Assembly: GCA_017555905.1 (NCBI GenBank)
Contig: JAFZFP010000023.1
Coordinates: 1 to 64,000 of the forward strand
DNA length: 64,000 bases
Direction of reading: 5' to 3'
Origin: Alistipes sp.
Lineage (GTDB): Bacteria > Bacteroidota > Bacteroidia > Bacteroidales > Rikenellaceae
Made by a program: the position numbers and the translations under genes. Shown in pieces: positions 44,074-53,404 of this stretch (its first letter is position 1; each line of letters opens with the position of its first letter). Below the pieces are notes generated by a model. The model saw only the letters and a list, made by a program, of their open reading frames with translations, did no database searches and had not been told where the DNA came from.

Positions 44074-44124
44074 TAAAACATACTACAAATGTATGAAATT
44101 TTATTCACTGTCATTACTGTGAGT

Positions 44125-44155
44125 TTTGAAAATTATTTTTTATTCGTTAATTTTG
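44125..44155 (+). promoter_or_regulatory. dut promoter
   Basis: TTTG (44125-44128), exactly 19 nt, TAATTTTG (44148-44155): a full match to the Bacteroidota consensus. The predicted transcription start is about 13 nt before the ATG at 44175, so the mRNA is nearly leaderless. Confidence 0.8.
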
Positions 44156-44174
44156 TGGTAGAAACTTTTAAATA

Positions 44175-44615
44175 ATGGAATCTATGAAGGTAAAAATAGT
44201 AAACTCTTCAGACTTTGAGACCCCCTTCTATGCTACGGAGCAGTCGGCAGGTATGGATCTCAAGGCAAATATCACCGAGCCAATCACCCTGGGCCCATTG
44301 GAGCGAGCAATGGTACCAACGGGAATCTCTATAGCACTCCCCGAGGGTTACGAGGCACAGGTACGTCCACGTAGTGGTTTGGCTGCTAAGTTTGGTATCA
44401 CGGTGCTTAACTCACCAGGAACTATCGATGCAGACTATCGCGGAGAGATAAAGGTTATTTTGGTAAACCTATCGAATCAGGAGTTTACTATTAATCGTGG
44501 AGAGCGCATAGCACAGATGGTTGTTGCTCGTCACGAAAAGGTGGAGTGGGACGAGGTTGAAACACTCGACCAGACGGAACGAGGAGCAGGAGGTTTTGGC
44601 TCAACCGGAAGATAA
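44175..44615 (+). CDS. dut: dUTP diphosphatase
   Basis: 146 aa trimeric-type dUTPase. It hydrolyses dUTP to dUMP, keeping uracil out of DNA and feeding dTMP synthesis. The five motifs are complete: AGMDLKAN (1), [12 protein letters not shown] (2), [15 protein letters not shown] (3), [10 protein letters not shown] (4) and [11 protein letters not shown] (5, the flexible C-terminal arm). ATG 44175 is followed by a second Met at codon 4 that could also be the start. Confidence 0.97.
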   Translation: MESMKVKIVNSSDFETPFYATEQSAGMDLKANITEPITLGPLERAMVPTGISIALPEGYEAQVRPRSGLAAKFGITVLNSPGTIDADYRGEIKVILVNLSNQEFTINRGERIAQMVVARHEKVEWDEVETLDQTERGAGGFGSTGR

Positions 44616-44636
44616 TACCTTTTTACTATCTATATC

Positions 44637-44669
44637 ATCCCATCCAACTACAACGGGTGGGATTTTTTA
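44637..44669 (+). terminator. Rho-independent terminator of dut
   Basis: ATCCCATCC (44637-44645) pairs with GGGTGGGAT (44655-44663, with one G-T pair), followed directly by TTTTTT. It begins 22 nt after the dut stop. Confidence 0.9.
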
Positions 44670-44689
44670 TATCCTTTTCGAAAAAACTC

Positions 44690-45117
44690 CTCCACTAACT
44701 TTTCAACATTAGTTTTTATTTTTATATACTTATTTTAATATATAGAAAATATAAAGAATAATAATAGGTGTTGAAAGTGTTAGTAACCTTGTGTGGATTT
44801 AGTTGTAAACAATTTTTCTTTTTTTTGTTATCATTTTTTACCTTTTAAATTTATAAAAATCAAATACTTAATAAAAATAATAAACAGGTGTTAGAAAGTT
44901 TATTAACAAATTAACATCCTAAAATTATTAACATATATGGTTGGTAAGTATAGGGTGGGAGTGTAGGTTGGTGTTGAAACATAATTTATTCTTTTTACTT
45001 GCAAAAAAGAAAGGGGCGTATATACAGCGCCCCTTTTGAAATATCAAATTTATTTTTCAATTTTTTCACAAATTTTATCAACCTATTTTTCAACATTCAG
45101 CAGGTAGTTTTTCAACA
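44690..45117. other. AT-rich non-coding region with clustered DnaA-box-like nonamers (candidate origin)
   Basis: No gene fits between dut and mrp. The stretch is strongly AT-rich and contains TTTTCAACA at 44700-44708, 45087-45095 and 45109-45117 (the last inside the 3' end of mrp). Minus-strand relatives lie at 44769-44777 and 44972-44980, TTATCAACC at 45075-45083, TTTTTCACA at 45062-45070, and TGTGGATTT at 44792-44800. These resemble the DnaA box TTATCCACA at 6-8 of 9 positions. TTAACA-type direct repeats lie in 44899-44932. An origin is possible but not shown. Confidence 0.35.
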
Positions 45118-46145
45118 ACCTTTTCGGCAATAGACTGATAAAACTCCTCTACGCGCATATCTACACCTGTGGCTGGACTACCATTATCACTTCCCTCCAT
45201 AATAGATTGAATGATAGGTACTTGTCCGAGTAACTCTATACCAGCCTCCTCGGCATAGCGCTTAGCACCACCCTTGCCAAAGATGTAGTAGCGGTTATCG
45301 GGTAACTCCTCGGGAGTAAACCACGCCATATTCTCAACAACACCCAAAACAGGAATGTTTACCTGCTCGTGTCTAAACATCTCAACACCTCGTACAACAT
45401 CTGCTACGGCAACCTGCTGAGGGGTAGATACGATGACAGCACCCGAAATCTTGAGTTCGTTGATAATAGAGAGGTGTATATCTCCTGTTCCTGGAGGGAG
45501 ATCCACCAATAGGTAGTCTAACTTACCCCAACGAGTCTGGTGGATAAGTTGGTGTAGAGCATTCACAGCCATACCACCACGCCACATAAGGGCATCTGTT
45601 GGCTTAATGAAGAAGCCAATCGACATAATGGTTATACCCAACGACTGTGCAGGGATAATAAAGTCGTGACCCTGCTCATCGCGCTCTGCCTCTGGTATAT
45701 AACCCTCTACGCCAAACATCTTAGTCTGCGATGGACCATAGATATCAGCATCCAAAATACCAACATTATAACCACGCTGGCGGAGTGCTACGGCGAGATT
45801 TGCTGTAACGGTAGATTTTCCTACACCACCCTTACCCGAAGCAATAGCAATGATATTAGTTATCTCGGTTGTTGTGGTTACATTCTCCTGACGGCGAGGC
45901 TTTGGTGCTGCCTCACGGATAATTACTATAGAGCGCTTATCGGGATATGTTGTAGCGATAAGTTGCTCTACTCGTTGCTTGATGCGCTGAGCAAAGGGGT
46001 CGCGAGCCTTCTGGAAACGAAGGGTTATGGCAATAGAGCCATCCTCACCCATATCTGCGCGATCAACAAAACCACTATCGACGATATTCTGCTCCGTCTC
46101 AGGGTGTATTATGGTGCGTAAAAGCGCCTCTAATTGTTCGTTCAT
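45090..46145 (-). CDS. Mrp/ApbC family iron-sulfur carrier ATPase
   Basis: 351 aa, cytoplasmic. The N-terminal 80 residues form a MIP18/DUF59 domain. The deviant Walker A is ASGKGGVGKST at residues 102-112, followed by LDADIYGPSQTKMFG and DYLLVDLPPGTGD. Mrp proteins carry iron-sulfur clusters to target enzymes. The Cys pair sometimes used for cluster binding is not seen as a clear C-x-x-C in this copy. It ends at the AT-rich region and lies 16 nt after sppA. Confidence 0.93.
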   Translation of the reverse strand: MNEQLEALLRTIIHPETEQNIVDSGFVDRADMGEDGSIAITLRFQKARDPFAQRIKQRVEQLIATTYPDKRSIVIIREAAPKPRRQENVTTTTEITNIIAIASGKGGVGKSTVTANLAVALRQRGYNVGILDADIYGPSQTKMFGVEGYIPEAERDEQGHDFIIPAQSLGITIMSIGFFIKPTDALMWRGGMAVNALHQLIHQTRWGKLDYLLVDLPPGTGDIHLSIINELKISGAVIVSTPQQVAVADVVRGVEMFRHEQVNIPVLGVVENMAWFTPEELPDNRYYIFGKGGAKRYAEEAGIELLGQVPIIQSIMEGSDNGSPATGVDMRVEEFYQSIAEKVVEKLPAEC

Positions 46146-46161
46146 ACCTATATTAATATAA

Positions 46162-47982
46162 TTAAAATTCTATCTTCAAATTGCCAGGATGCAAGGTCTG
46201 AATACCCTGAGTGGTGAATACCACAGGTACCTCCTCAATCATACGGCACAACTCCTTACCATAGATATTGAAATCCAAACCCAAGACACTGGCGTACTGC
46301 GCACCAAAACTATTGAGCCACTCCTCGAAAGGTGTCAAAGGAGGTACAAACTCGTAAATGGTATAGTTGTTAGCGATATCTGCCAACTCCACAGCCTTAC
46401 CAATAGCCTCGTTGATACCACCTATGGCATCTACCAAGCCACACTCCTTACCCATAACACCGCTCCATTCTCTACCCTCGGCAACATTATAGACCTCCTC
46501 AATACTCATATTTCTACCCTCGGCAACGTGTGAAGTAAAGGTGGTATAGATTCTATCAACACTCTTAGTGATGGAGGCCTTCTGCTCGTTGCTCAGTGGC
46601 TCCAAGAGAGACATACCGAGTGCTGCTGGCGATGTGCCAACACTATCGATGGTGATACCAAGGCGGTAACGTAGGAAGTTATTGATATTTGGAATCATAC
46701 CGAAGACACCGATAGAACCCGTGAGGGTGGTCTTATCGGCAAAGATGTAGTCTGCAGGAGCAGAGATGTAGTAGCCACCACTTGCTGCCATAGAACCCAT
46801 AGAGACAACCACAGGTTTTACCTGCTGAAGGAGTACCATCTCTCGCCATGCAACCTCCGACGCGAGGGCCGAGCCACCAGGGGAGTTCACACGAAGAACT
46901 ACAGCCTTAGTATCCTCATCGAGACGTGCCTGACGCAACTCTGTGGCTAAGCGAGAGCCATAGACAGAGTTATCTTCGTAGAGGTTACCATCGACAATCT
47001 GGCCATCAGCATAGATGATAGCAACAAGGCTATTCGTAGCGTATGGCTCACTACCAACAGATGTGGTGAGGGTGTTGCAATCAATCAACGAAGCATACTC
47101 TCCAAATGTGATAGTGTTATGTAGGCCCATATCGTTGCGCTCAACACCATAGCCATCGTAGAGCGTATTCATATAGTCCTCGTGGGCCACAGCATCGATC
47201 ATACCCACACGCAAGGCATCCTCGGCAAAGACGATACTCATATCTCGTGCCGACTGCATAAGCATCTCTTTAGATATGTTTCGCACCTCCGAAATATCAT
47301 CGCAGATGCTATTCCAAATAGAGTTAGCCAAAGCCTCGCACTGCTTGCGGTTTGCCTCAGACATCTTAGTTAAGAAGTAAGGCTCAACGGCACTCTTATA
47401 CTTGCAAACCGTAGGTCTGAAGATAGCAACCTCGATATCAAGTTTATCGAGTAAACCTTTATAAAATATAGCGCTGAGACCTACACCTCGCCAGTCGAGA
47501 CCTCCCTCAGGGTTGAGAACGATGTTGTCTGCAACGGAACTTAGGTAGTACTCATACTGGCTGTAACTGTTGCTATAGGCAACGATAAACTTGCCAGAGC
47601 TCTTGAAACGAAGAAGAGCCCTACGCAACTCCTCCAAGTTAGCAATATTTGTATTTTCTTTATTCACCAAGGAGATACAAATACCCTTGATATTAGGATC
47701 TGTGGCTGCATAATCAATCGCAGCAAGGGCCTTAACAAGGGTCAAAGACTCCGATACCGATAGGTTTGCAGCATCTATGGTGCTTAGTGGCGAGCATAGT
47801 GGCGAGTCGATGATAGCCTCGTTGAGGTCAAAATAGAGTACCGTATTGTTCTCTATAGGCTTCTGCGATGACTCCATAGAAAGGAGTGCGCCAACTATAA
47901 CTGATACCGATCCAATGATAAGCACTGCTACGCCAATGACCCAAGCGAGCAATGAAGCAGCAAAAGATTTAAAGAAACTCAT
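46162..47982 (-). CDS. sppA: Signal peptide peptidase SppA, long form
   Basis: 606 aa, one N-terminal membrane span (about 8-32). Two tandem S49 domains make up the E. coli-type 67-kDa form. The C-terminal half has the nucleophile Ser in VSMGSMAASGGYYIS and DKTTLTGSIGVFG. The N-terminal half supplies the catalytic Lys, likely in VCKYKSAVEPYFL. It digests cleaved signal peptides in the membrane. Full length. It starts 59 nt after the comM stop. Confidence 0.95.
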   Translation of the reverse strand: MSFFKSFAASLLAWVIGVAVLIIGSVSVIVGALLSMESSQKPIENNTVLYFDLNEAIIDSPLCSPLSTIDAANLSVSESLTLVKALAAIDYAATDPNIKGICISLVNKENTNIANLEELRRALLRFKSSGKFIVAYSNSYSQYEYYLSSVADNIVLNPEGGLDWRGVGLSAIFYKGLLDKLDIEVAIFRPTVCKYKSAVEPYFLTKMSEANRKQCEALANSIWNSICDDISEVRNISKEMLMQSARDMSIVFAEDALRVGMIDAVAHEDYMNTLYDGYGVERNDMGLHNTITFGEYASLIDCNTLTTSVGSEPYATNSLVAIIYADGQIVDGNLYEDNSVYGSRLATELRQARLDEDTKAVVLRVNSPGGSALASEVAWREMVLLQQVKPVVVSMGSMAASGGYYISAPADYIFADKTTLTGSIGVFGMIPNINNFLRYRLGITIDSVGTSPAALGMSLLEPLSNEQKASITKSVDRIYTTFTSHVAEGRNMSIEEVYNVAEGREWSGVMGKECGLVDAIGGINEAIGKAVELADIANNYTIYEFVPPLTPFEEWLNSFGAQYASVLGLDFNIYGKELCRMIEEVPVVFTTQGIQTLHPGNLKIEF

Positions 47983-48041
47983 AACACCTAATTTTTAAAG
48001 TTTATCTCTATCAATGAGCGAGTTACAAAAAGTTAAAGCAA

Positions 48042-49580
48042 CTAACGTCCCAAATTTTCACGATCTAACGAGCGGTAGCCTATGGCTTCAGAAATGTGTG
48101 TTGGCTCGATATTCTCCTTACCCTCGATATCGGCAATAGTGCGGGCCAACTTGATGATTCTGTCGTAGGCACGTGCCGAGAGGTTCAGGCGCGACATAGC
48201 CATCTCCAACAGAGCCCTGCAACCCTCATCCAGCGGAGCAAAGCGTCGTAACATAGCGCTATTCATCATAGCGTTGCAGTGGATATTCAACCCCTTGAAG
48301 CGCTCCTGCTGTATGTTGCGTGCCTTGATCACACGTTTACGAATCTCGCTACTCGATTCTCCTCGCTTAGTAGATGATATCTCGCTAAGTTCCACTGGCA
48401 CAACCTCTATGTGCATATCTATACGATCCATCAGCGGACCCGATATATGTGCCATATATCTATGTACCGAGGCTGCCGAGCAGGTACACTCCTTGGTAGG
48501 GTGTGTGTAGTAGCCACAAGGGCAGGGGTTCATAGAGGCTATAAGCATAAAGTTTGCGGGGTACTCCACCGAGTATTTGGCGCGTGAGACAGCAATCTTC
48601 CTATCCTCCAATGGTTGGCGTAATACCTCAAGCACGCTACGCCCAAACTCGGGCATCTCGTCGAGGAAGAGTACACCATTATTTGCTAACGACACCTCGC
48701 CAGGCTGTGGCGACTGTCCACCACCGATGAGTGCCACTTGTGAGGCGAGGTGGTGTGGCGCACGGAAGGGGCGTTGCGAAATAAGACCTTTGTGGGCTCC
48801 TATCTTGCCAGCCACGGAGTGTATCTTTGTGGTCTCCAAGGCCTCCTCCAAACTCATCGGAGGGAGTATTGATGGCATACGTCGAGCAAGCATAGTCTTT
48901 CCCGACCCTGGAGGGCCTATCATTATTATATTATGGCCTCCTGCGGCAGCGATCTCCAAGGCACGCTTGACGAAGTGCTGACCCTTGACATCGGCGAAGT
49001 CCTCCATAAACTCTGTGTCACACTCCTCATCCTTTGGTGGGAGTAGACTCTCGGCCACACGATACTCCCTATGTCCTAAGAGTATCTCGCACAACTCTAC
49101 AAGGGTGGCAACGGGGACTACCTCGATACCATCCACAATGGCTCCCTCGGCAACATTCTCTTCGGGCATAAACACTCGCTTTAACCCTCTGTTACGTGCC
49201 GAATCCACCAATGGAAGGACTCCCTTGACGGGACGAAGTGTGCCATTAAGCGATAACTCGCCAATAAAGAGAGAATCCTCTAACATAGATGAGCGTATCT
49301 GCTCCTGTGCAACGAGGATACCTATGGCAATGGCTAAATCATATTGTGAACCCTCCTTACGCAAGTCGGCAGGGGCAAGGTTTACGATAGTCTTCTTAGT
49401 TTGAATCTTGTAGCCCGAGTTCTCAAAGGCCGCAGCAATACGCTCTTGACTCTCCTTGATGGTGTTGTCGGGAAGGCCAACGATATAGAGGCCGATGCCT
49501 CCTTGCGAGACATTGACTTCGGCAGTGACCTCTACCGCCTCAATACCAGAGATTGCACCCGTATTTATGCGAACAAACAT
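48042..49580 (-). CDS. YifB/ComM family Mg-chelatase-like AAA+ ATPase
   Basis: 512 aa. An N-terminal Lon-type fold domain (FVRINTGAISGIEAVEVTAE at the start), then the AAA+ core: Walker A GPPGSGKTMLARRMPSILPP near residue 222, LFLDEMPEFGRSVLEVLRQP as Walker B, and a Cys motif in ASMNPCPCGYY. ComM promotes branch migration during natural transformation in some bacteria and is widely conserved outside competent species. It lies 12 nt after dnaB. Confidence 0.93.
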   Translation of the reverse strand: MFVRINTGAISGIEAVEVTAEVNVSQGGIGLYIVGLPDNTIKESQERIAAAFENSGYKIQTKKTIVNLAPADLRKEGSQYDLAIAIGILVAQEQIRSSMLEDSLFIGELSLNGTLRPVKGVLPLVDSARNRGLKRVFMPEENVAEGAIVDGIEVVPVATLVELCEILLGHREYRVAESLLPPKDEECDTEFMEDFADVKGQHFVKRALEIAAAGGHNIIMIGPPGSGKTMLARRMPSILPPMSLEEALETTKIHSVAGKIGAHKGLISQRPFRAPHHLASQVALIGGGQSPQPGEVSLANNGVLFLDEMPEFGRSVLEVLRQPLEDRKIAVSRAKYSVEYPANFMLIASMNPCPCGYYTHPTKECTCSAASVHRYMAHISGPLMDRIDMHIEVVPVELSEISSTKRGESSSEIRKRVIKARNIQQERFKGLNIHCNAMMNSAMLRRFAPLDEGCRALLEMAMSRLNLSARAYDRIIKLARTIADIEGKENIEPTHISEAIGYRSLDRENLGR

Positions 49581-49592
49581 AGAATCAGGGAT

Positions 49593-51182
49593 TTAGAATG
49601 GGGCTTCATCGTTTGTTGGTCCACCCGCAGGAGCGATGTCGAACTCCGAACTACCTCCCATCATACCACTCGAGAAGCCTCCTGCGCCCTCGGGACGAAT
49701 ACCCATAGGTGTATTGCTCATTGATGGTCTTTCGTCGTAAACCTCATTCGATGAGTAGTTGAGTGCCGTGGCAGTGACAGAACTCTCGGCATCGGCAAAC
49801 TTAGCCTGATCCTTGATGAAGCGCAATGGTACATCTGTTACCTCACCGTTACGGTGCTTAGCGATGATAATCTCGGCCATACCTGCCGTAGACATATTAT
49901 TTTCGTCAGTGGTAAGTCCGTAGTACTCAGGGCGGTGGATGAATGCTACAACGTCGGCATCCTGCTCGATAGCACCCGACTCACGAAGGTCGGAGAGCTG
50001 TGGTCGCTTCGAGCCACCTCGGTTCTCGACATTACGGCTGAGCTGCGACAGTGCGATGATAGGTACGTTCAACTCCTTGGCAATAGCCTTCAACGTACGC
50101 GAGATGAGAGATACCTCCTGCTCACGGTTACCACGTGTCTCAGGTGTCGAGGCGGTCATCAACTGCAAGTAGTCGATGATGATGAGTTGGATGTCGTGCT
50201 GAGTCTTCAGACGACGAGCCTTCGAGCGGAATTCGTATACCGAGAGGGCTGGGGTGTCGTCGATATAGAGTGGGGCGCGGCCGAGTTCCACGGTATTCTT
50301 CTCAAGGTGTTTCCACTGGTCGTCGGTGAGGTTACCCGTGCGGAGAGCCTTAGGGCTAAGTTGTGTCTCAGCCACGATAAGACGGTTCATCAACTGCACG
50401 GAACTCATCTCCAAAGAGAAGAAGGCTACAGGTGTCTTGAACTCCACGGTCATATTACGTGCCATAGTAAGCACGAAGGCGGTCTTACCCATAGATGGAC
50501 GGGCCGCGATGATGATAAGGTCGGATGGCTGCCAACCGAGGGTGACACTATCGATGTCTGTGAAGCCTGAGCGCACACCGTTGTACTCGCCTGCAGTTTT
50601 TGAGGCCTCCTCGATCTGTGCCAAGGCCTTTCGCAAGATGTCCGAAGCCGCAAGAACAGAGCGCTTTACGTTACCCTCAGAGACACGGAAAATCTCCTGC
50701 TCGGCAAAGCCAATAAGTTCGGTAACATCCACCTCTTCGTCGTAGGAACGACGTTGAATCTCGGTGGCCGAGCGGATAAGTTCTCGTTGTACATACTTCT
50801 GTGCGATGATCTTGGCGTGGAACTCCACGTGGGCTGCCGATGCAACCTTCTGTGTAAGTTCGGCAAGGTATGCTACACCTCCCACCTTTTGCAACTCCTT
50901 CTGTGCCTTGAGTCGCTCGGTGACAGTGAAGAGGTCGATAGCCTTCATCTCGAACGAGAGATCCTGGATAGCCTTAAAAATAATCCTATGCTCCTCAAGG
51001 TAGAATGTCTCCACCTTGACATACTCCTGTACGTCGATGATAGCATCCTTCTCGAGCATCAACGCTCCGAGAACGGCCTGCTCAAGTTCCGTTGCCTGAG
51101 GGGGAACAGTGCCATCAACACCTATTAGTTGGTTATATGTTTCGCTGTTCTTCTCAGCCGATTTCTTATATTGCTTAGCCAT
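49593..51182 (-). CDS. dnaB: Replicative DNA helicase DnaB
   Basis: 529 aa from the ATG at 51182 (MAKQYKKSAEKNSETYN); a longer frame to 51266 would contain the promoter. The N-terminal domain (ELEQAVLGALMLEKDAI) is followed by the RecA-like core: Walker A ARPSMGKTAFVLTMARN, Walker B LIIIDYLQLM, then LSQLSRNVENRG and SDLRESGAIEQDADVVAF. The last 70 residues are a Gly/Ser/Met-rich tail (GAGGFSSGMMGGSS) rather than the usual short end. It unwinds DNA at the fork. It heads the dnaB-comM-sppA-mrp cluster. Confidence 0.97.
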   Translation of the reverse strand: MAKQYKKSAEKNSETYNQLIGVDGTVPPQATELEQAVLGALMLEKDAIIDVQEYVKVETFYLEEHRIIFKAIQDLSFEMKAIDLFTVTERLKAQKELQKVGGVAYLAELTQKVASAAHVEFHAKIIAQKYVQRELIRSATEIQRRSYDEEVDVTELIGFAEQEIFRVSEGNVKRSVLAASDILRKALAQIEEASKTAGEYNGVRSGFTDIDSVTLGWQPSDLIIIAARPSMGKTAFVLTMARNMTVEFKTPVAFFSLEMSSVQLMNRLIVAETQLSPKALRTGNLTDDQWKHLEKNTVELGRAPLYIDDTPALSVYEFRSKARRLKTQHDIQLIIIDYLQLMTASTPETRGNREQEVSLISRTLKAIAKELNVPIIALSQLSRNVENRGGSKRPQLSDLRESGAIEQDADVVAFIHRPEYYGLTTDENNMSTAGMAEIIIAKHRNGEVTDVPLRFIKDQAKFADAESSVTATALNYSSNEVYDERPSMSNTPMGIRPEGAGGFSSGMMGGSSEFDIAPAGGPTNDEAPF

Positions 51183-51211
51183 ACTTTGCGAGGTTAGGAT
51201 TAAAACATCCA

Positions 51212-51242
51212 CAAAATTAAGAATTTTTCGTGAACGAACAAC
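51212..51242 (-). promoter_or_regulatory. dnaB promoter
   Basis: On the minus strand GTTG (51242-51239), exactly 19 nt, then TAATTTTG (51219-51212), 30 nt before the dnaB ATG. Confidence 0.6.
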
Positions 51243-51378
51243 AATTCTTTGGCTATAAGTTATCATTAGTTGTGACGGGTTATTAACAGCGACGTGTTGA
51301 AAAAACTCAAAAAGGGTGGTATCTAACAGATAAGGTGTAAAAAAATCAAAGATTTTCGTTTAATTCCCCCACTTTTCA

Positions 51379-51386
51379 TATCTTTG
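51379..51386 (+). promoter_or_regulatory. Promoter -7 element of the permease-menG operon
   Basis: TATCTTTG, matching TAnnTTTG, 21 nt before the TTG start at 51407. Only a TTCG lies near -33 (51355-51358, 20-nt spacer). Confidence 0.55.
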
Positions 51387-51406
51387 TACGATTATAACGT
51401 AAGAAT

Positions 51407-52648
51407 TTGAATACGGAGTTTTACATAGCACGACGTGTGTCGCAACGAAGTGAGGGTGCAAAGCCTGGTATTATGGAGCGTGTGGCTACCATAGCGACGG
51501 CTGTGAGCCTCGCAGTAGTCGTTGTTACACTCTCGGTGGTCGTAGGCTTCAAGCAGGATCTCGGGATGTTGATATCGTCGAGTATCTCCGATGTCGTGGT
51601 CACGGCTCCACAGAGTCACGGAGTTGTGTCGGGGGTTGGCGTAGGGCGTAACGACAAGATAGAGAGCATCTTCGTTGATGAGCGTGTGGAGCGAATGTCT
51701 CCCTTTACGACCAAGGAGGGTGTAATCAAGAGTCAGGATAATATCGTGGGCGTACTGCTCAAGGGTGTCGATACACTCTATAATACCGAGTTCTTTGAGC
51801 AACGTATGCTGGAGGGTGGTTTTCCGCGCCTTGGTCGTGAGCCTCGTTCGAAGGATATTATGCTCTCGGAGCGTGTAGCCAAGAGGATGGATGTCGTGGT
51901 GGGAGATAGGATTGAGATGCTCTTTGTGGACCACAAAGGTACTATACTAAGAGATAAGTTCGAACTCTCGGGTATCTACAGTACGGGAGTGGACTTCTTG
52001 GACGAGGTCTATGCCTTTACAGATATGCGCAATGTGGCACGTCTCTACGATGGAGATAGCGAGGTTGTCACGGGCTATGAGTTGTGGCTTGAAGAAGGGG
52101 TCGATCCTATGCTCTACCAGGAGGAGTTGAACGAAAGGTTTGTGTCGCTCTATTTCGACGAGGGTATCGATGTCGAGGCCTTCACCATTGAGGATATATT
52201 CCCCGATGTATTTGGTTGGTTGGCAACGCACGATGTTACGGCAATCCTCGTTGTGATAATTATGCTCGTCGTAGCCCTCTTGAATATGGCTACTGCACTG
52301 TTAATCATTGTATTGGAGCGAGAGACAATGATTGGTGTTTTACGAGCCTTGGGTATGGGCCGAAGGGCGGTTTTACGCATCTTCCTCTTCCGCTCGCTGT
52401 TTATTGTCGTAAGAGGTGTGTTGTGGGGAGCCTTTATAGGCTTTGTCATAGTGTTAGTTCAGCATCTATGGCGTGTGATACCACTGCCTACCGAGGGCTA
52501 CCTCTTGGATGCTGTGCCTACGGCTATGTGCTGGGGTTGGTGGTGTTTGGCTATCGTGGGAAGTATCGTGGTGACACTTCTGTGTATGTTGCTTCCAGCG
52601 ACCTTTGCCACACGTATATCGCCCGTGGAGATAATGCGATACGAGTAA
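51407..52648 (+). CDS. FtsX-like ABC permease (LolC/LolE type)
   Basis: 413 aa, starting with TTG at 51407 because the family N-terminus (NTEFYIARRV) begins at once and no ATG lies between the promoter and it. One membrane span near residues 27-47, a periplasmic MacB-like domain (about 50-270), and three spans in 280-400. The end (RISPVEIMRYE) is the conserved tail of LolC/E permeases, which release lipoproteins from the inner membrane with the ATPase LolD. No ATPase gene is adjacent. Confidence 0.88.
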   Translation: MNTEFYIARRVSQRSEGAKPGIMERVATIATAVSLAVVVVTLSVVVGFKQDLGMLISSSISDVVVTAPQSHGVVSGVGVGRNDKIESIFVDERVERMSPFTTKEGVIKSQDNIVGVLLKGVDTLYNTEFFEQRMLEGGFPRLGREPRSKDIMLSERVAKRMDVVVGDRIEMLFVDHKGTILRDKFELSGIYSTGVDFLDEVYAFTDMRNVARLYDGDSEVVTGYELWLEEGVDPMLYQEELNERFVSLYFDEGIDVEAFTIEDIFPDVFGWLATHDVTAILVVIIMLVVALLNMATALLIIVLERETMIGVLRALGMGRRAVLRIFLFRSLFIVVRGVLWGAFIGFVIVLVQHLWRVIPLPTEGYLLDAVPTAMCWGWWCLAIVGSIVVTLLCMLLPATFATRISPVEIMRYE

Positions 52649-52670
52649 TTTGTAGGATATATTTTAAGTT

Positions 52671-53390
52671 ATGAAACCATATAACCAAGAGCAGACTAAG
52701 AAGGAGCAGGTCGAGGAGATGTTCGACAATATCGCACCGACCTACGATCGTCTTAACCATATAATGTCGTTGAATATCGACCGCATCTGGCGTCGTCGTG
52801 TTATGCGCATCGTACGCCGTGTTAAGCCTCAACAAATTATGGATGTGGCCACAGGTACAGCCGACCTCGCGATAGCGATGGCCCGCAAGGTGGAGAATGC
52901 ACAAATCTTAGGCGTAGACCTCTCGGAGGAGATGCTTGGCGAGGCAAGAAAGAAGATACAGAAGCAGGGTCTTGAGAAGCGTATATCGCTCGAAAAGGGT
53001 GATGCTGAGAATCTTACGATGGTGACTTCGGAGAGTATAGATACTGCTACGGTAGCCTTCGGTGTCAGAAACTTCGAGAATATCGAGCGAGGTCTAAGCG
53101 AGATCTATCGCACCCTACGCCCAGGGGGTAAGTTGGTGGTGTTGGAGTTCTCGATGCCTAAAAACCGTTTGGTGCGTTGGGTCTATCGCCAATATGCTCA
53201 CCGCCTCTTGCCACGTATCGGTGGTATGATATCTAAGGATAAGCAGGCCTACACCTATCTGCCCGACTCCGTTGAGGAGTTTCCAGCGCCTGAGCGTTTC
53301 TCCGAGATGCTCAAAGAGGTAGGCTTTAAGAGTGTAAAACTTAGTTCGCAGAGTTTTGGCATCGCCTACATATACGATGCTACAAAGTAG
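52671..53390 (+). CDS. menG: Demethylmenaquinone methyltransferase
   Basis: 239 aa, class I SAM methyltransferase of the UbiE/MenG family, last step of menaquinone synthesis. Signatures: VEEMFDNIAPTYDRLNHIMS, motif I MDVATGTADLAI, VDLSEEMLGEA, TVAFGVRNFENIERGL and LRPGGKLVVLEFSMP. In an anaerobe it should make menaquinone, not ubiquinone. It starts 22 nt after the permease gene. Confidence 0.95.
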   Translation: MKPYNQEQTKKEQVEEMFDNIAPTYDRLNHIMSLNIDRIWRRRVMRIVRRVKPQQIMDVATGTADLAIAMARKVENAQILGVDLSEEMLGEARKKIQKQGLEKRISLEKGDAENLTMVTSESIDTATVAFGVRNFENIERGLSEIYRTLRPGGKLVVLEFSMPKNRLVRWVYRQYAHRLLPRIGGMISKDKQAYTYLPDSVEEFPAPERFSEMLKEVGFKSVKLSSQSFGIAYIYDATK

Positions 53391-53404
53391 TGCGTTAAAT
53401 AGTT

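Noticed and set aside
49854-50570. Plus-strand open frame of 238 codons opposite dnaB
   Set aside because: Antisense to intact helicase motifs; no domain or promoter of its own.
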